Source: an uncultured Duncaniella sp.
GTDB lineage: Bacteria > Bacteroidota > Bacteroidia > Bacteroidales > Muribaculaceae
Direction of reading: 5' to 3'
Assembly: GCF_910577345.1 (NCBI RefSeq)
Contig: NZ_CAJTMT010000010.1
Span: 1 to 64,000, forward strand
Length of the DNA stretch: 64,000 nt
The position numbers were made by a program, and so were the translations under genes. A model generated the notes under the pieces. It worked only from the letters and a program-made list of their open reading frames with translations, had not been told where the DNA came from and searched no databases. Positions 24,735 to 33,888 of the stretch are shown here, one piece after another (within the stretch, counting starts at the first letter, position 1; each line of letters begins with the position of its first letter).

Positions 24735-26018
24735 ATGCAGACATTCTTAAATCCATCACGTCAGGAATGGCCGGTACTTACCGAACGCAACATCCCCGAT
24801 GATCCGGCTGTCGGTCAGGCGGTCAGTGGAATTATCGAGGAGGTCCGTGCGAAAGGTGACGAGGCCTTGCGTGAGATGGCATTGAAATTCGACGGCACCT
24901 CAGTCAGTGAGCTTGAGGTCAGTGCCGCCGAGATTGCCGAGGGGTGTGCTCGGGTCAGTGAAGAAGTGAAGGCTGCTATAGGCTTGGCAAAGGAGAATAT
25001 TTCCAAATTCCATGCTGCCCAGCTTCCTCATGAAGTCGATGTCAACACCATTCCCGGAGTGCGCTGCGTCCAGCGTCCGGTTGCCATTGACCGTGTCGGG
25101 CTGTATATTCCCGGCGGGCAGGCTCCATTGTTTTCGACTGTGTTGATGCTTGCATGTCCGGCAAAGATTGCAGGGTGTCGGGAGATTGTGTTGTGTACGC
25201 CTCAGAGCCGCAACCAACCGATTGCACCCGAGATTCTTTATGCAGCCTCAATCTGCGGCATCGACAAGATATATCGTGTCGGTGGCGCACAGGCTATCGC
25301 CGCAATGGCGCTTGGCACGGAGACTATAGCCCGTGTCGATAAGATTTTCGGCCCGGGTAACCGCTATGTCACCAAGGCCAAGCAACAGTTGAGCTCCGTA
25401 GTGGCGATTGATATGCCTGCCGGTCCGAGCGAAGTACTCGTCATGGCTGATGAGACCGCCGAACCGACTTTCATTGCTGCCGATCTTCTCTCGCAGGCTG
25501 AGCATGGGCGCGACAGTCAGGCTATCCTTGTCTGCAACTCAAAGGCGATTGCCGAAAAGGTTGATGAGGAGGTCAAACGTCTGTCCGGAAAACTCAGCCG
25601 TGTGGAGTCGGTCGAAGGTTCGCTTTCCCACAGCCGTCTGATTGTGTTTGACAACGGCACCGACACCATGCTCGACTTTGTCAACGCATACGCACCTGAG
25701 CATCTCATTATTTCCATGCGCGACGCGTGGTCGGTCGCATCACGGGTGAGAGCGGCGGGAAGTGTCTTCATCGGCAATTATTCTCCGGAGAGTGCCGGTG
25801 ACTATGCTTCGGGTACAAACCATACGCTCCCGACAGGTGCGTGGGCGCGTTCCTACAGCGGTGTGAATATCGACAGCTTCATGCGCAAGATAACCTATCA
25901 GGAACTGACGCGCGACGGACTGGCTCTCCTTGCCCCGACAATCGTCACCATGGCTGATGCCGAAGGACTGGATGCCCACGCTCTTGCCGTGAAGGTGAGG
26001 ATTGACCAACTTAAATAG
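24735..26018 (+). CDS. hisD: histidinol dehydrogenase
   Basis: 427 residues, the usual length. Oxidises histidinol to histidine with two NAD and zinc. The signature block from VGGAQAIAAMALGTETI through KIFGPGNRYVTKAKQ and DMPAGPSEVLVMADE is intact, as is the catalytic Glu/His region (APEHL). The stop overlaps the start region of the following aminotransferase frame. Confidence 0.97.
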   Translation: MQTFLNPSRQEWPVLTERNIPDDPAVGQAVSGIIEEVRAKGDEALREMALKFDGTSVSELEVSAAEIAEGCARVSEEVKAAIGLAKENISKFHAAQLPHEVDVNTIPGVRCVQRPVAIDRVGLYIPGGQAPLFSTVLMLACPAKIAGCREIVLCTPQSRNQPIAPEILYAASICGIDKIYRVGGAQAIAAMALGTETIARVDKIFGPGNRYVTKAKQQLSSVVAIDMPAGPSEVLVMADETAEPTFIAADLLSQAEHGRDSQAILVCNSKAIAEKVDEEVKRLSGKLSRVESVEGSLSHSRLIVFDNGTDTMLDFVNAYAPEHLIISMRDAWSVASRVRAAGSVFIGNYSPESAGDYASGTNHTLPTGAWARSYSGVNIDSFMRKITYQELTRDGLALLAPTIVTMADAEGLDAHALAVKVRIDQLK

Positions 26019-26055
26019 ACTTTACACATATATTATACAATATAAATTGCTTCTG

Positions 26056-27099
26056 ATGACAGGTAAAATAAACCCTCTCGACCTTGTCCGCCCCAACATC
26101 CTTGCGCTCGAACCTTATTCGACTGCCCGCGATGAATTCAAGGGGGGCGACATCTCCGTGTGGCTCGATGCCAATGAAAGTCCCTATCCTTCGGGGCTTA
26201 ACCGTTATCCCGACCCTCATCAGAAGAAACTCAAACATGCGATTGCCGCGCTTAAAGGTGTGCGCGAGGAGCAGATATTCATCGGTGGAGCCGGAAGTGA
26301 TGAGGCTATAGACCTTGTCTACCGTATCTTCTGCCGTCCGGGTATCGACAATGCCATCTCCATATCCCCGACTTATGGTGTGTATGAGGTGAGTGCCGAT
26401 ATCAATGACATTGCTCTGCGGAAAGTGGAGCTTGGCGAGGATTATTCCCTCCCTGTCGACGCGCTCCTTGAGGCTGCCGACGGCAACAGCAAGGTCTTGT
26501 GGATTTGTTCGCCTAACAATCCGACGGGAAATGCTTTCGCTCCTGAGGATATTCTCAGACTTGTGGACAGCTTTCCGGGTATGGTGGTGGTCGATGAAGC
26601 TTACATTGACTTCTCGCCATATCCTTCGCTGCTTAACGTACTTGACAAACACCCGAATCTGATAGTCATGCAAACTTTTTCGAAGGCATGGGGGATGGCC
26701 TCGCTCCGTATGGGCATGGCCTTCGCCTCGCCTGAGATTGCAGAGCTGTTCGCAAGGGTCAAGTATCCCTACAACGTCAACGGGCCTACTCAGGAAGAGC
26801 TTCTGAGGCGCATCAGTGAGACGGACATCAATGAAAATGTGGATGAAATCATCCGTGAGCGTTCACGCCTTGCCTCAGCTCTTGAAAGTATGCCGAAAGT
26901 GAGGAAGGTGCATCATTCCGATGCCAATTTCCTGCTTGTCGAGGTCGAGGACGCGGATGGCATGTATGACTATCTGATTTCCCACGGCGTGATTGTCCGC
27001 AACCGCAACCGTGTGAAAGGTTGTCGCGGCTGTCTGCGTTTCACGGTCGGTACGCCGGAGGAAAATGACCGTGTGATTTCTCTTGTCGAAAAATTTTAA
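26056..27099 (+). CDS. hisC: histidinol-phosphate aminotransferase
   Basis: 347 residues from ATG 26056; the frame opens at 26002 inside hisD, but the extra 18 residues are not family-like. PLP-dependent. The cofactor lysine is in QTFSKAWGMASLRMG, and SPNNPTGNAF plus DEAYIDF mark the fold. It converts imidazole acetol phosphate to histidinol phosphate. Confidence 0.95.
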   Translation: MTGKINPLDLVRPNILALEPYSTARDEFKGGDISVWLDANESPYPSGLNRYPDPHQKKLKHAIAALKGVREEQIFIGGAGSDEAIDLVYRIFCRPGIDNAISISPTYGVYEVSADINDIALRKVELGEDYSLPVDALLEAADGNSKVLWICSPNNPTGNAFAPEDILRLVDSFPGMVVVDEAYIDFSPYPSLLNVLDKHPNLIVMQTFSKAWGMASLRMGMAFASPEIAELFARVKYPYNVNGPTQEELLRRISETDINENVDEIIRERSRLASALESMPKVRKVHHSDANFLLVEVEDADGMYDYLISHGVIVRNRNRVKGCRGCLRFTVGTPEENDRVISLVEKF

Positions 27100-27112
27100 T
27101 TCCAGATATGTC

Positions 27113-28213
27113 ATGTTGAAGAAAGCTGTTTTCATTGACCGCGACGGAACCATCATAAAGGAACCTGCCGACGAGCAGATTGATTCTCTCGAGAAGCTTG
27201 AATTCGTCCCCGGGGCAATTTCCGGTCTCCGTTCGCTCATGAACCGTGGCTATGAACTCGTGATGGTCTCGAATCAGGATGGTCTCGGGACAGATTCATT
27301 TCCTGAAGATACATTCTGGCCCGCACACAACCGTATGCTCTCCACTCTCGAAGGTGAGGGAGTGAGGTTTGACGATATTCTGATTGACCGTTCCTTTCCG
27401 GAGGATAATGCGCCGACACGCAAGCCACGCACAGGAATGCTCACGGCATACATGGACGGGTCGTATGACCTTGCAAATTCCTTCGTGGTCGGTGACCGCT
27501 TGACCGATGTGCAGCTCGCTCAAAATCTTGGTGCGCGTGGAATCCTCATCGCTCCTGCCGACGGGGAATGTCCGGACGGATGCGAATTGCTGACGGAGGA
27601 TTGGGACGAAATTGCCCGCCATATCCTGTCGTCTGACCGCAAGGTGACTGTCGAGCGCAACACATCTGAAACCTGCATCTCCATCACTCTCGACCTTGAC
27701 GGTCATGAACCGTCGCATATAGACAGTGGGTTGAAGTTCTTCGATCACATGCTCTGGCAGCTTCCCCACCACGCAGGAATCTCGCTCGAACTCCGCTGTG
27801 AGGGTGATCTTGAAGTAGACGAGCACCATAGCATGGAGGATGTGGCCATCGCGCTCGGACAGGCCATCGACACGGCGCTCGGGTCGAAGCGCGGCATTGA
27901 CCGCTATGGATTCGTGCTCCCGATGGATGAATGTAAGGCTATGGTGCTGATTGATTTCGGAGGCCGCGCGGATTTCGTCTGGGATGTCGAGTTTACGCGT
28001 GAATATGTCGGTGATACTCCGACAGAAATGTATAAACACTTCTTCAAGTCGCTCTGTGTGGCCATGCGTTGCAATCTCCACATCTCAGCGCGCGGTGAGA
28101 ACAATCATCATCTCATCGAGGGTGTGTTCAAGGCTTTCGCGCGGGCATTGCGTATGGCCGTGAGGCGCGATGTGTTCAGTTATTCACTTCCTTCAAGCAA
28201 AGGTGTCCTATGA
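27113..28213 (+). CDS. hisB: bifunctional histidinol-phosphatase/imidazoleglycerol-phosphate dehydratase
   Basis: 366 residues from ATG 27113. The N-terminal HAD phosphatase has IDRDGTII (catalytic Asp) and the C-terminal dehydratase has HMLWQLPHHAGISL and DEHHSMEDVAIALGQA, so it is the two-domain E. coli type. The dehydratase domain starts about residue 170. The start at 27083 would add 10 residues overlapping hisC. It ends 4 bases inside the hisH start (ATGATA). Confidence 0.95.
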   Translation: MLKKAVFIDRDGTIIKEPADEQIDSLEKLEFVPGAISGLRSLMNRGYELVMVSNQDGLGTDSFPEDTFWPAHNRMLSTLEGEGVRFDDILIDRSFPEDNAPTRKPRTGMLTAYMDGSYDLANSFVVGDRLTDVQLAQNLGARGILIAPADGECPDGCELLTEDWDEIARHILSSDRKVTVERNTSETCISITLDLDGHEPSHIDSGLKFFDHMLWQLPHHAGISLELRCEGDLEVDEHHSMEDVAIALGQAIDTALGSKRGIDRYGFVLPMDECKAMVLIDFGGRADFVWDVEFTREYVGDTPTEMYKHFFKSLCVAMRCNLHISARGENNHHLIEGVFKAFARALRMAVRRDVFSYSLPSSKGVL

Positions 28214-28797
28214 TAGCGATAATAGATTATGAGATGGGCAATCTCCGTTCGGTCGGCAATGCCCTTGACCGCCTTGGTGCGGAGTGGAAACTGACTGCCG
28301 ATCCCGCAGAGATCCGTCAGGCTTCAAAAGTGTTGCTTCCCGGTGTCGGAAATGATGCCGAGGCTATGGCGCGTCTGCGTGAGCGCGGTTTGTGTGAGGT
28401 CATCCGTGACCTTCGCCACCCGGTGCTCGGTATCTGCGTCGGTATGCAGGTGATGTGTCGCCACTCCGAAGAGGGTGATGTGGACTGCCTCGGGATATTT
28501 GATGCCAAAGTCCGGAGATTCCCGGAAGAGGATGACCTGAAGGTGCCTCACGTCGGGTGGAACCGCATCAACAATCTTGATTCGAAACTTTTCAAGGGGA
28601 TAGATAGGGGTGCATACGTCTATTATGTCCATTCCTACTATGCACCGCTCTGTCCCGACACCATCGCCACCACGCGATATGGCTCAACGATGTTCAGTGC
28701 TGCTCTGAAATATGAGAATTTCTATGGAACACAGTTCCATCCGGAGAAGAGCGGAGATGTCGGTGAGCGCATAATTGCAAATTTCCTTGCATTGTAA
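28210..28797 (+). CDS. hisH: imidazole glycerol phosphate synthase, glutaminase subunit
   Basis: 195 residues. Class I glutamine amidotransferase: oxyanion segment LPGVGNDAEAM, nucleophile Cys in GICVGMQVM, and His-Glu in QFHPEKSG. It supplies ammonia to HisF, which is not in this window. Start overlaps the hisB stop by 4 bases. Confidence 0.95.
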   Translation: MIAIIDYEMGNLRSVGNALDRLGAEWKLTADPAEIRQASKVLLPGVGNDAEAMARLRERGLCEVIRDLRHPVLGICVGMQVMCRHSEEGDVDCLGIFDAKVRRFPEEDDLKVPHVGWNRINNLDSKLFKGIDRGAYVYYVHSYYAPLCPDTIATTRYGSTMFSAALKYENFYGTQFHPEKSGDVGERIIANFLAL

Positions 28798-28841
28798 TTC
28801 CGTAAAGCAGTTATATCGGAATTGTCCTTATACAATAAACC

Positions 28842-29564
28842 ATGATAGAAGTAATTCCTGCAATAGATCTCATAGACGGCAAGTGTGTCCGTCTGAGTCA
28901 AGGTGACTATGACCGCTGCACCGACTACGGTGCGTCGCCGGTCGATATGGCGAAACTGTTTCTTGACAATGGCCTCACGCGCATCCATCTTGTTGACCTC
29001 GATGGCGCGAAGGCCAGCTCTCCGCGCAATCTCCGCACACTCGAACAGATTGCACGTCTCAACGGTGTTGAAGTGGAGTGGGGCGGAGGCATCAAGACCG
29101 ACCAAAGCCTTAAGGATGTGTTCAATGCCGGAGCGACATACGCGATTATCGGCAGTGTGGCCGCCCGTCAGCCTGAATTGATGTCGGCATGGCTTGACAT
29201 GTATGGTGGCGAGCGCCTTGTGCTTGGTGCAGATGTGCGCGACGGCAAGGTGGCCGTCAGCGGATGGATGGAAGCGACAGCCGATACCATTGACGACCTT
29301 ATCAACCGGTTCAAACCTCACGGTCTTTCACAGGCAATCTGTACGGACATATCGAAAGACGGAATGCTCGAAGGCCCTGCCTACGATATGTATGTCCGTC
29401 TGTCGGAGGAGTTTCCGGATGTCATTTTCACCGTGTCCGGTGGCATAAGTTCGCTTGACGATATTTTGCGACTGAATGATATGGGCATGAAACGTGTCAT
29501 AACCGGCAAGGCTCTCTACGAAAACCGTATTTCTCTTTCCGACCTCCGCCAATTCGCGCGATAG
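28842..29564 (+). CDS. hisA: phosphoribosylformimino-5-aminoimidazole carboxamide ribotide isomerase
   Basis: 240 residues of the beta/alpha barrel family. IPAIDLIDGKCVRLSQGDYDR holds the first catalytic Asp, and the second is in SKDGMLEGPAYD. Starts 44 bases after hisH. The gene normally followed by hisF and hisIE is instead followed by a long hairpin and a converging transporter gene. Confidence 0.96.
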   Translation: MIEVIPAIDLIDGKCVRLSQGDYDRCTDYGASPVDMAKLFLDNGLTRIHLVDLDGAKASSPRNLRTLEQIARLNGVEVEWGGGIKTDQSLKDVFNAGATYAIIGSVAARQPELMSAWLDMYGGERLVLGADVRDGKVAVSGWMEATADTIDDLINRFKPHGLSQAICTDISKDGMLEGPAYDMYVRLSEEFPDVIFTVSGGISSLDDILRLNDMGMKRVITGKALYENRISLSDLRQFAR

Positions 29565-29575
29565 ATTCCGTAGGA

Positions 29576-29700
29576 GATACAAAAGCACAAAAGAGCATAA
29601 GAAACAAAAGGATATATAGCAAAGAATCTGAAGATAACTATCAATCTTGCAGAGAGCTATATATCCTTTTGTTTCTTATGCTCTTTTGTACGTTTGTATC
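29576..29700. terminator. very long hairpin at the end of the his operon
   Basis: Thirty-four perfectly complementary bases (29587-29620 with 29656-29689) around a 35-base loop, extended by GATACAAA (29576-29583) pairing with TTTGTATC (29693-29700). It begins 12 bases after hisA and ends 45 bases before the mlaF stop, so it could stop transcription from both strands. Its length is far beyond a normal terminator; a mobile palindromic element is the alternative. Confidence 0.6.
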
Positions 29701-29744
29701 TAAAAACAGAAATACTGAATTATATACAGTATTATCTGTGTTTT

Positions 29745-30533
29745 TCAGACGTTGGCGGGTTTCTTTGTGGTTTCGGTTGAAAGGACGTAAGCCTTGACCT
29801 TTTGGAAGAGGTCGTTGGCGAATACGAATTCATTCAGTGCCTCGTTGGAGGTCTGATAAATCTGGTGCATGTCGCCGACCCATTCGCGATGTCCTTTGTT
29901 GATGAAGATGATGTTCTCGCCGATGCCCAACACGGAGTTCATGTCGTGGGTGTTGATGATTGTCGTGATATTGTATTCGTGGGTGATGTCGCTCAGAAGC
30001 TCGTCGATGAGTATCGAGGTGCGGGGGTCGAGGCCGGAGTTGGGCTCGTCGCAGAAAAGATATTTCGGGTTGAGGGCAATGGCGCGTGCGATGGCCACAC
30101 GTTTCTGCATACCGCCGGAAATCTCGGAGGGAAATTTCTTGTCGGCACCTTTCAGATTCACACGTTCGAGGCAGAACTGGGCGCGGTCCTTGATTTCACC
30201 GTAGCTCATCTTCGTGAACATGGTCAGGGGGAACATTACGTTGCCCAGGACGGTCTCAGAGTCAAAGAGCGCGGAGCCTTGGAAAAGCATACCGATTTCC
30301 TTGCGCAGTTCCTTCACCTTATTCTGGTCCATTTTCAGCAGGTCGCGGCCGTCGTAAAGAATCTCGCCTTTTTCCGGGCGTAACAGCCCGACGAGCGATT
30401 TGACAAGCACGGTCTTTCCCGAGCCGCTCTGTCCGATGATAAGGTTGGTCTTACCTGTGTGGAAGGTGGCTGAGACATCGTGGAGGATGGTCTTGCCATC
30501 AAATGACTTGGTGATATTTTTTACTTCGATCAT
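29745..30533 (-). CDS. ABC transporter ATP-binding protein, MlaF type
   Basis: 262 residues. Walker A GQSGSGKT (about 34 to 41), signature SGGMQKRVAIARA, Walker B YLFCDEPNSGLDP and switch His in NTHD. The tail after about 235 is a short extension. Together with the MlaE-like permease upstream it is the core of a phospholipid transport system (Mla/Mce-type) at the inner membrane; the MlaD-like partner is not in this window. Start overlaps the permease stop by 4 bases. Confidence 0.88.
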   Translation of the reverse strand: MIEVKNITKSFDGKTILHDVSATFHTGKTNLIIGQSGSGKTVLVKSLVGLLRPEKGEILYDGRDLLKMDQNKVKELRKEIGMLFQGSALFDSETVLGNVMFPLTMFTKMSYGEIKDRAQFCLERVNLKGADKKFPSEISGGMQKRVAIARAIALNPKYLFCDEPNSGLDPRTSILIDELLSDITHEYNITTIINTHDMNSVLGIGENIIFINKGHREWVGDMHQIYQTSNEALNEFVFANDLFQKVKAYVLSTETTKKPANV

Positions 30534-31279
30534 TGCAGCAAGAGTTTGGTAAGCACTACGTCGAGGAGAAGAATCAGGATGCTTGAGGCAACGACAGCGT
30601 TGGTGGAAGCCTTGCCGACCTCAAGCGCACCGCCTTTCACATAGTAGCCGTAGAATGCGGCAACCGAGGTGATGATGAACGAGAAGAAGAGTGATTTTAT
30701 AAGTCCGTACCACACATACCATTCGGAGAACATTGTCTGCAGACCGTAGATGAAGCGGTTGAGAGGAATGATGGATGTGAAGACCGAAATCAGCACACCT
30801 CCGAGAAATGAGGTGAAGATACAGAAGACCACGAGTACCGGCATATAGATGAGGAAGCCGACAATCTTGGGCAATACAAGGAAATTGGCTGAGTTGATGC
30901 CCATGATGTCGAGTGCGTCAATCTGTTCTGTCACACGCATGGTTCCTATCTCCGATGCTATGTTGGAACCCACCTTACCTGCAAGAATCAGACAGAGGAT
31001 AGAGTTGGAGAACTCAAGGAGGATGATTTCGCGGGTGGCGAGGCCTGTCGAATAGGAGGGGACAAGAGGCGATACGATGTTGAGCTGCATCTGGATTGTG
31101 ATAACCGCACCGATGAAGAGCGAGATGACTATCACAAGCGGAATTGAATCAACACCGAGTTTGGTGATTTCAAAAAATGTACGTTTGAAGAAGGTCTTCC
31201 ATTTGTCGGGGATGGAAAAGACCTTGTTTATGAAGAGGCAATATGTGCCAAATGTGGTCAGAGAGTCGGATATAAGCAT
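30530..31279 (-). CDS. ABC transporter permease, MlaE type
   Basis: 249 residues and five or six membrane helices. The family motif is the segment from LILAGKVGSNIASEIGTMRVTEQIDALDIMGI (about residues 100 to 130), which is the coupling helix region of MlaE permeases. It moves lipids between membranes with the downstream ATPase. Presence of a leading helix of about 40 residues is normal in Bacteroidota. Confidence 0.9.
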   Translation of the reverse strand: MLISDSLTTFGTYCLFINKVFSIPDKWKTFFKRTFFEITKLGVDSIPLVIVISLFIGAVITIQMQLNIVSPLVPSYSTGLATREIILLEFSNSILCLILAGKVGSNIASEIGTMRVTEQIDALDIMGINSANFLVLPKIVGFLIYMPVLVVFCIFTSFLGGVLISVFTSIIPLNRFIYGLQTMFSEWYVWYGLIKSLFFSFIITSVAAFYGYYVKGGALEVGKASTNAVVASSILILLLDVVLTKLLLQ

Positions 31280-31427
31280 ACCGAAATTTATGTAATGAGT
31301 TGTTTTCCTATGACAAAATTAACCATTTATTGTCAAAGGAAGTTCATGAGAGGGTCAAAAGACCAAATTATTGGCATAAATTGAGAGCCAGCGAGTGTTT
31401 GCAATGGCCAGGAGCGACTAAAGGGCT

Positions 31428-31479
31428 CATATCATAGATATGCAGGGCCGGCTGATGAAGCGGCCCTGCGCATGATATG
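31428..31479 (-). terminator. hisS terminator
   Basis: An inner stem GCAGGGCCG/CGGCCCTGC (31442-31450 and 31461-31469) is extended by CATATCAT/ATGATATG. It lies 18 bases after the hisS stop on the minus strand. Confidence 0.6.
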
Positions 31480-31497
31480 GTTCAATCCGTGGTCGGC

Positions 31498-32859
31498 TTA
31501 AGCAAGAGCCTTCACGAGCTCGTCGACCGAAAGGCTCTTCTGTTCGCCGGAAGTCATGTCTTTCAGCGTTACGGTGCCTTCTGCAAGCTCGCTTTCGCCG
31601 ATGATGGCCACAAAGGGGATGCCGAGTGCGTCAGCGCGTCCCATCTGCTTCTTCATCTTCGCGCAGTCGGGATAGATTTCAGCTGAAATACCGTTCTCGC
31701 GGAGTTTTTTGATGACTTCAAGTGATTTGGCTGCTTCTGCTACGCCGAAGTTAGTAAACATCACCTTGGCTGCACCGGCTATGTCGGCAGGGTAGAGGTT
31801 GAGGGTGTTGAGCACATCATAGATACGGTCTGCTCCGAAGGAGATACCGACACCTGACACTCCGGGGAGTCCGAAGACACCTGTGAGGTTATCGTAGCGT
31901 CCACCGCCTGTGATGCTGCCGATTTCAACGTCGCGGGCTTTGACTTCAATGATAGTGCCGGTGTAGTAGTTGAGACCGCGGGCGAGGCTCACATCAAGTT
32001 CTAGTTCCGCACGGAGTCCGAGTTGCTTTGAGCCTTCCATCACTTCGCGGAGTTCCTCCACTCCCTTAAGGCCAGTTTCGCTTCCCGCAAGAAGTTCGGA
32101 GAGTTTTGCGAGACGTTCCTCGTTCGAGCCTGAAAGAGTGATGATGGGAGTGATTTTGTCAATGGCCTCAGCGCTCAATCCGCGTTCTGCGAGTTCCTCC
32201 TTGACCTTGTCAAGACCGATTTTGTCGATTTTGTCGATAGCAACGGTGATGTCGACAATCTTCTCAGGCTCACCGACGAGTTCAGCTATGCCTGCGAGGA
32301 CTTTGCGATTGTTGAGTTTGATTGTGGTGCGGATTCCAAGACGGTTGAACACCTCGTCAATCATCTGGATAAGCTCTATTTCATTGAGAAGCGAATCCGA
32401 ACCGACGACGTCGGCATCACACTGATAGAATTCGCGATAGCGGCCCTTCTGCGGACGGTCGGCACGCCATACGGGCTGAATCTGGAAGCGCTTGAAGGGG
32501 AAAGAGAGGTCGTTGCGGTGCATGACCACGAAGCGCGCGAAGGGGACGGTGAGGTCATAGCGGAGACCTTTCTCGCAAAGTTTCGGGGCGAGTTTCGGGC
32601 AATCGCCGGCTTCAATCAGCTTGGGATCAACTCCGCGGAGGAAATCGCCTGAATTGAGAATCTTGAAGAGGAGTTTGTCGCCCTCCTCACCGTATTTTCC
32701 CATGAGGGTTGACAGATTTTCCATCGCCGGAGTTTCAATCTGCTGGAATCCAAAGAGATGGAAGACGCTGCGGATAGTATCGAATATATAGTTACGACGG
32801 GCCATCTCGGCCGGGGTGAAGTCACGGGTTCCTTTAGGAATGGAGGGTTTCTGAGCCAT
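31498..32859 (-). CDS. hisS: histidyl-tRNA synthetase
   Basis: 453 residues, class II synthetase. Motif 2 is QIQPVWRADRPQKGRYREFYQCD (about 127 to 149), the histidine-binding segment is LARGLNYYTGTIIEV, and the C-terminal anticodon-binding domain starts about residue 355. It charges tRNA-His. Divergent from nfo, with its -7 box TATCTTTG at 32908-32915 (minus). Confidence 0.97.
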   Translation of the reverse strand: MAQKPSIPKGTRDFTPAEMARRNYIFDTIRSVFHLFGFQQIETPAMENLSTLMGKYGEEGDKLLFKILNSGDFLRGVDPKLIEAGDCPKLAPKLCEKGLRYDLTVPFARFVVMHRNDLSFPFKRFQIQPVWRADRPQKGRYREFYQCDADVVGSDSLLNEIELIQMIDEVFNRLGIRTTIKLNNRKVLAGIAELVGEPEKIVDITVAIDKIDKIGLDKVKEELAERGLSAEAIDKITPIITLSGSNEERLAKLSELLAGSETGLKGVEELREVMEGSKQLGLRAELELDVSLARGLNYYTGTIIEVKARDVEIGSITGGGRYDNLTGVFGLPGVSGVGISFGADRIYDVLNTLNLYPADIAGAAKVMFTNFGVAEAAKSLEVIKKLRENGISAEIYPDCAKMKKQMGRADALGIPFVAIIGESELAEGTVTLKDMTSGEQKSLSVDELVKALA

Positions 32860-32907
32860 AATGTAATATTATGTGTAGGATTACAAATGTTTGCCTTTAA
32901 TTTTTTG

Positions 32908-32935
32908 CAAAGATACGGATAATTTAGTAAATTTG
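32908..32935. promoter_or_regulatory. divergent promoters hisS/nfo
   Basis: Minus strand TATCTTTG (plus 32908-32915) serves hisS; plus strand TAAATTTG (32928-32935) serves nfo. The nfo box being so close to the ATG at 32946 argues for the second ATG at 32967 as its start. Confidence 0.5.
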
Positions 32936-32966
32936 CGAAAATTTAATGCGTAATCATACTTCATCA

Positions 32967-33809
32967 ATGAAATACATCGGGGCACATGTCTCGGCGGAGC
33001 AGGGTGTAAGCAATGCTCCGCTCAAAGCTCATCTTATCGGAGCCAAATCATTCGCGATTTTCACGCGCAATCCTTCCAGATGGACTTCCAAGGCAATTAC
33101 AGCCAAGGAAGCGGAGGCGTTTAAGGTTAATTGCGCTGAGTATGGCTACACTCCCGATGTGATTCTTCCCCACGACAGCTTCCTTATAAATCTCGGTTCG
33201 CCTGATAAGGAGAAACTTGAAAAATCAAGAGTAGCTTTCCTCGATGAACTCCGCAGATGTGAGCAGCTTGGCCTGACCATGCTGAATTTCCATCCCGGTT
33301 CCCATCTGAAGGAGATTGAGACCGATGCCTGCCTCGACCTCATCGCGGAATCGATAAATCTTGCTCTTGACAAGACCACAGGGGTAAAAGCCGTCATAGA
33401 GAACACAGCCGGGCAGGGGAGCAATCTCGGTTGCACTTTCGAGCAGCTTGCCCATATCATCGACAAGGTTGAGGACAAGAGCCGTGTCGGGGTTTGCATC
33501 GACACCTGTCATGCCTACACTTCCGGCTATGACATGGTCAGCGAAGAGGCCTACAATCGCACTTGGGATGATTTCGACCGTGTGGTCGGGATGAAATACC
33601 TTTGCGGAATGCACCTTAACGATACCATGAAGGCTCTCGGATCGAGGGTTGACCGCCATGCACCGCTCTTCACCGGACATCTTGACGAGGGATTCTGGCG
33701 ACGGTTGATGAATGACCCGCGCATGAACGATATGCCGCTTATACTTGAAACTCCCAATGAGGAGATATGGGCCGAGGAGATAAAACGGCTCTATGCCATG
33801 ATTGACTGA
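32967..33809 (+). CDS. nfo: deoxyribonuclease IV (AP endonuclease)
   Basis: 280 residues from ATG 32967, matching the E. coli length. Zinc-dependent nuclease that cleaves DNA at abasic sites. Visible are YIGAHVSAEQGVSNAP (His8 equivalent), HPGSH (Nfo His), ENTAGQGSNLG (Glu), GVCIDTCHAYTSGYD and LNDTMKALGSRVDRHAPLFTG, plus the final Glu near ILETPNEE. All metal ligands appear present. Confidence 0.96.
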   Translation: MKYIGAHVSAEQGVSNAPLKAHLIGAKSFAIFTRNPSRWTSKAITAKEAEAFKVNCAEYGYTPDVILPHDSFLINLGSPDKEKLEKSRVAFLDELRRCEQLGLTMLNFHPGSHLKEIETDACLDLIAESINLALDKTTGVKAVIENTAGQGSNLGCTFEQLAHIIDKVEDKSRVGVCIDTCHAYTSGYDMVSEEAYNRTWDDFDRVVGMKYLCGMHLNDTMKALGSRVDRHAPLFTGHLDEGFWRRLMNDPRMNDMPLILETPNEEIWAEEIKRLYAMID

Positions 33810-33888
33810 ATGGATTCAGAAGGTTAAAGGCACAATAGGTAAAAAATAAATTAATAACAGATTATATCATTACACTTACAACAAAATT

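Noticed and set aside
29802..30383. A 193-codon plus-strand frame over the mlaF gene
   Set aside because: It overlaps the complete MlaF ATPase with all its motifs on the other strand and has no family features.
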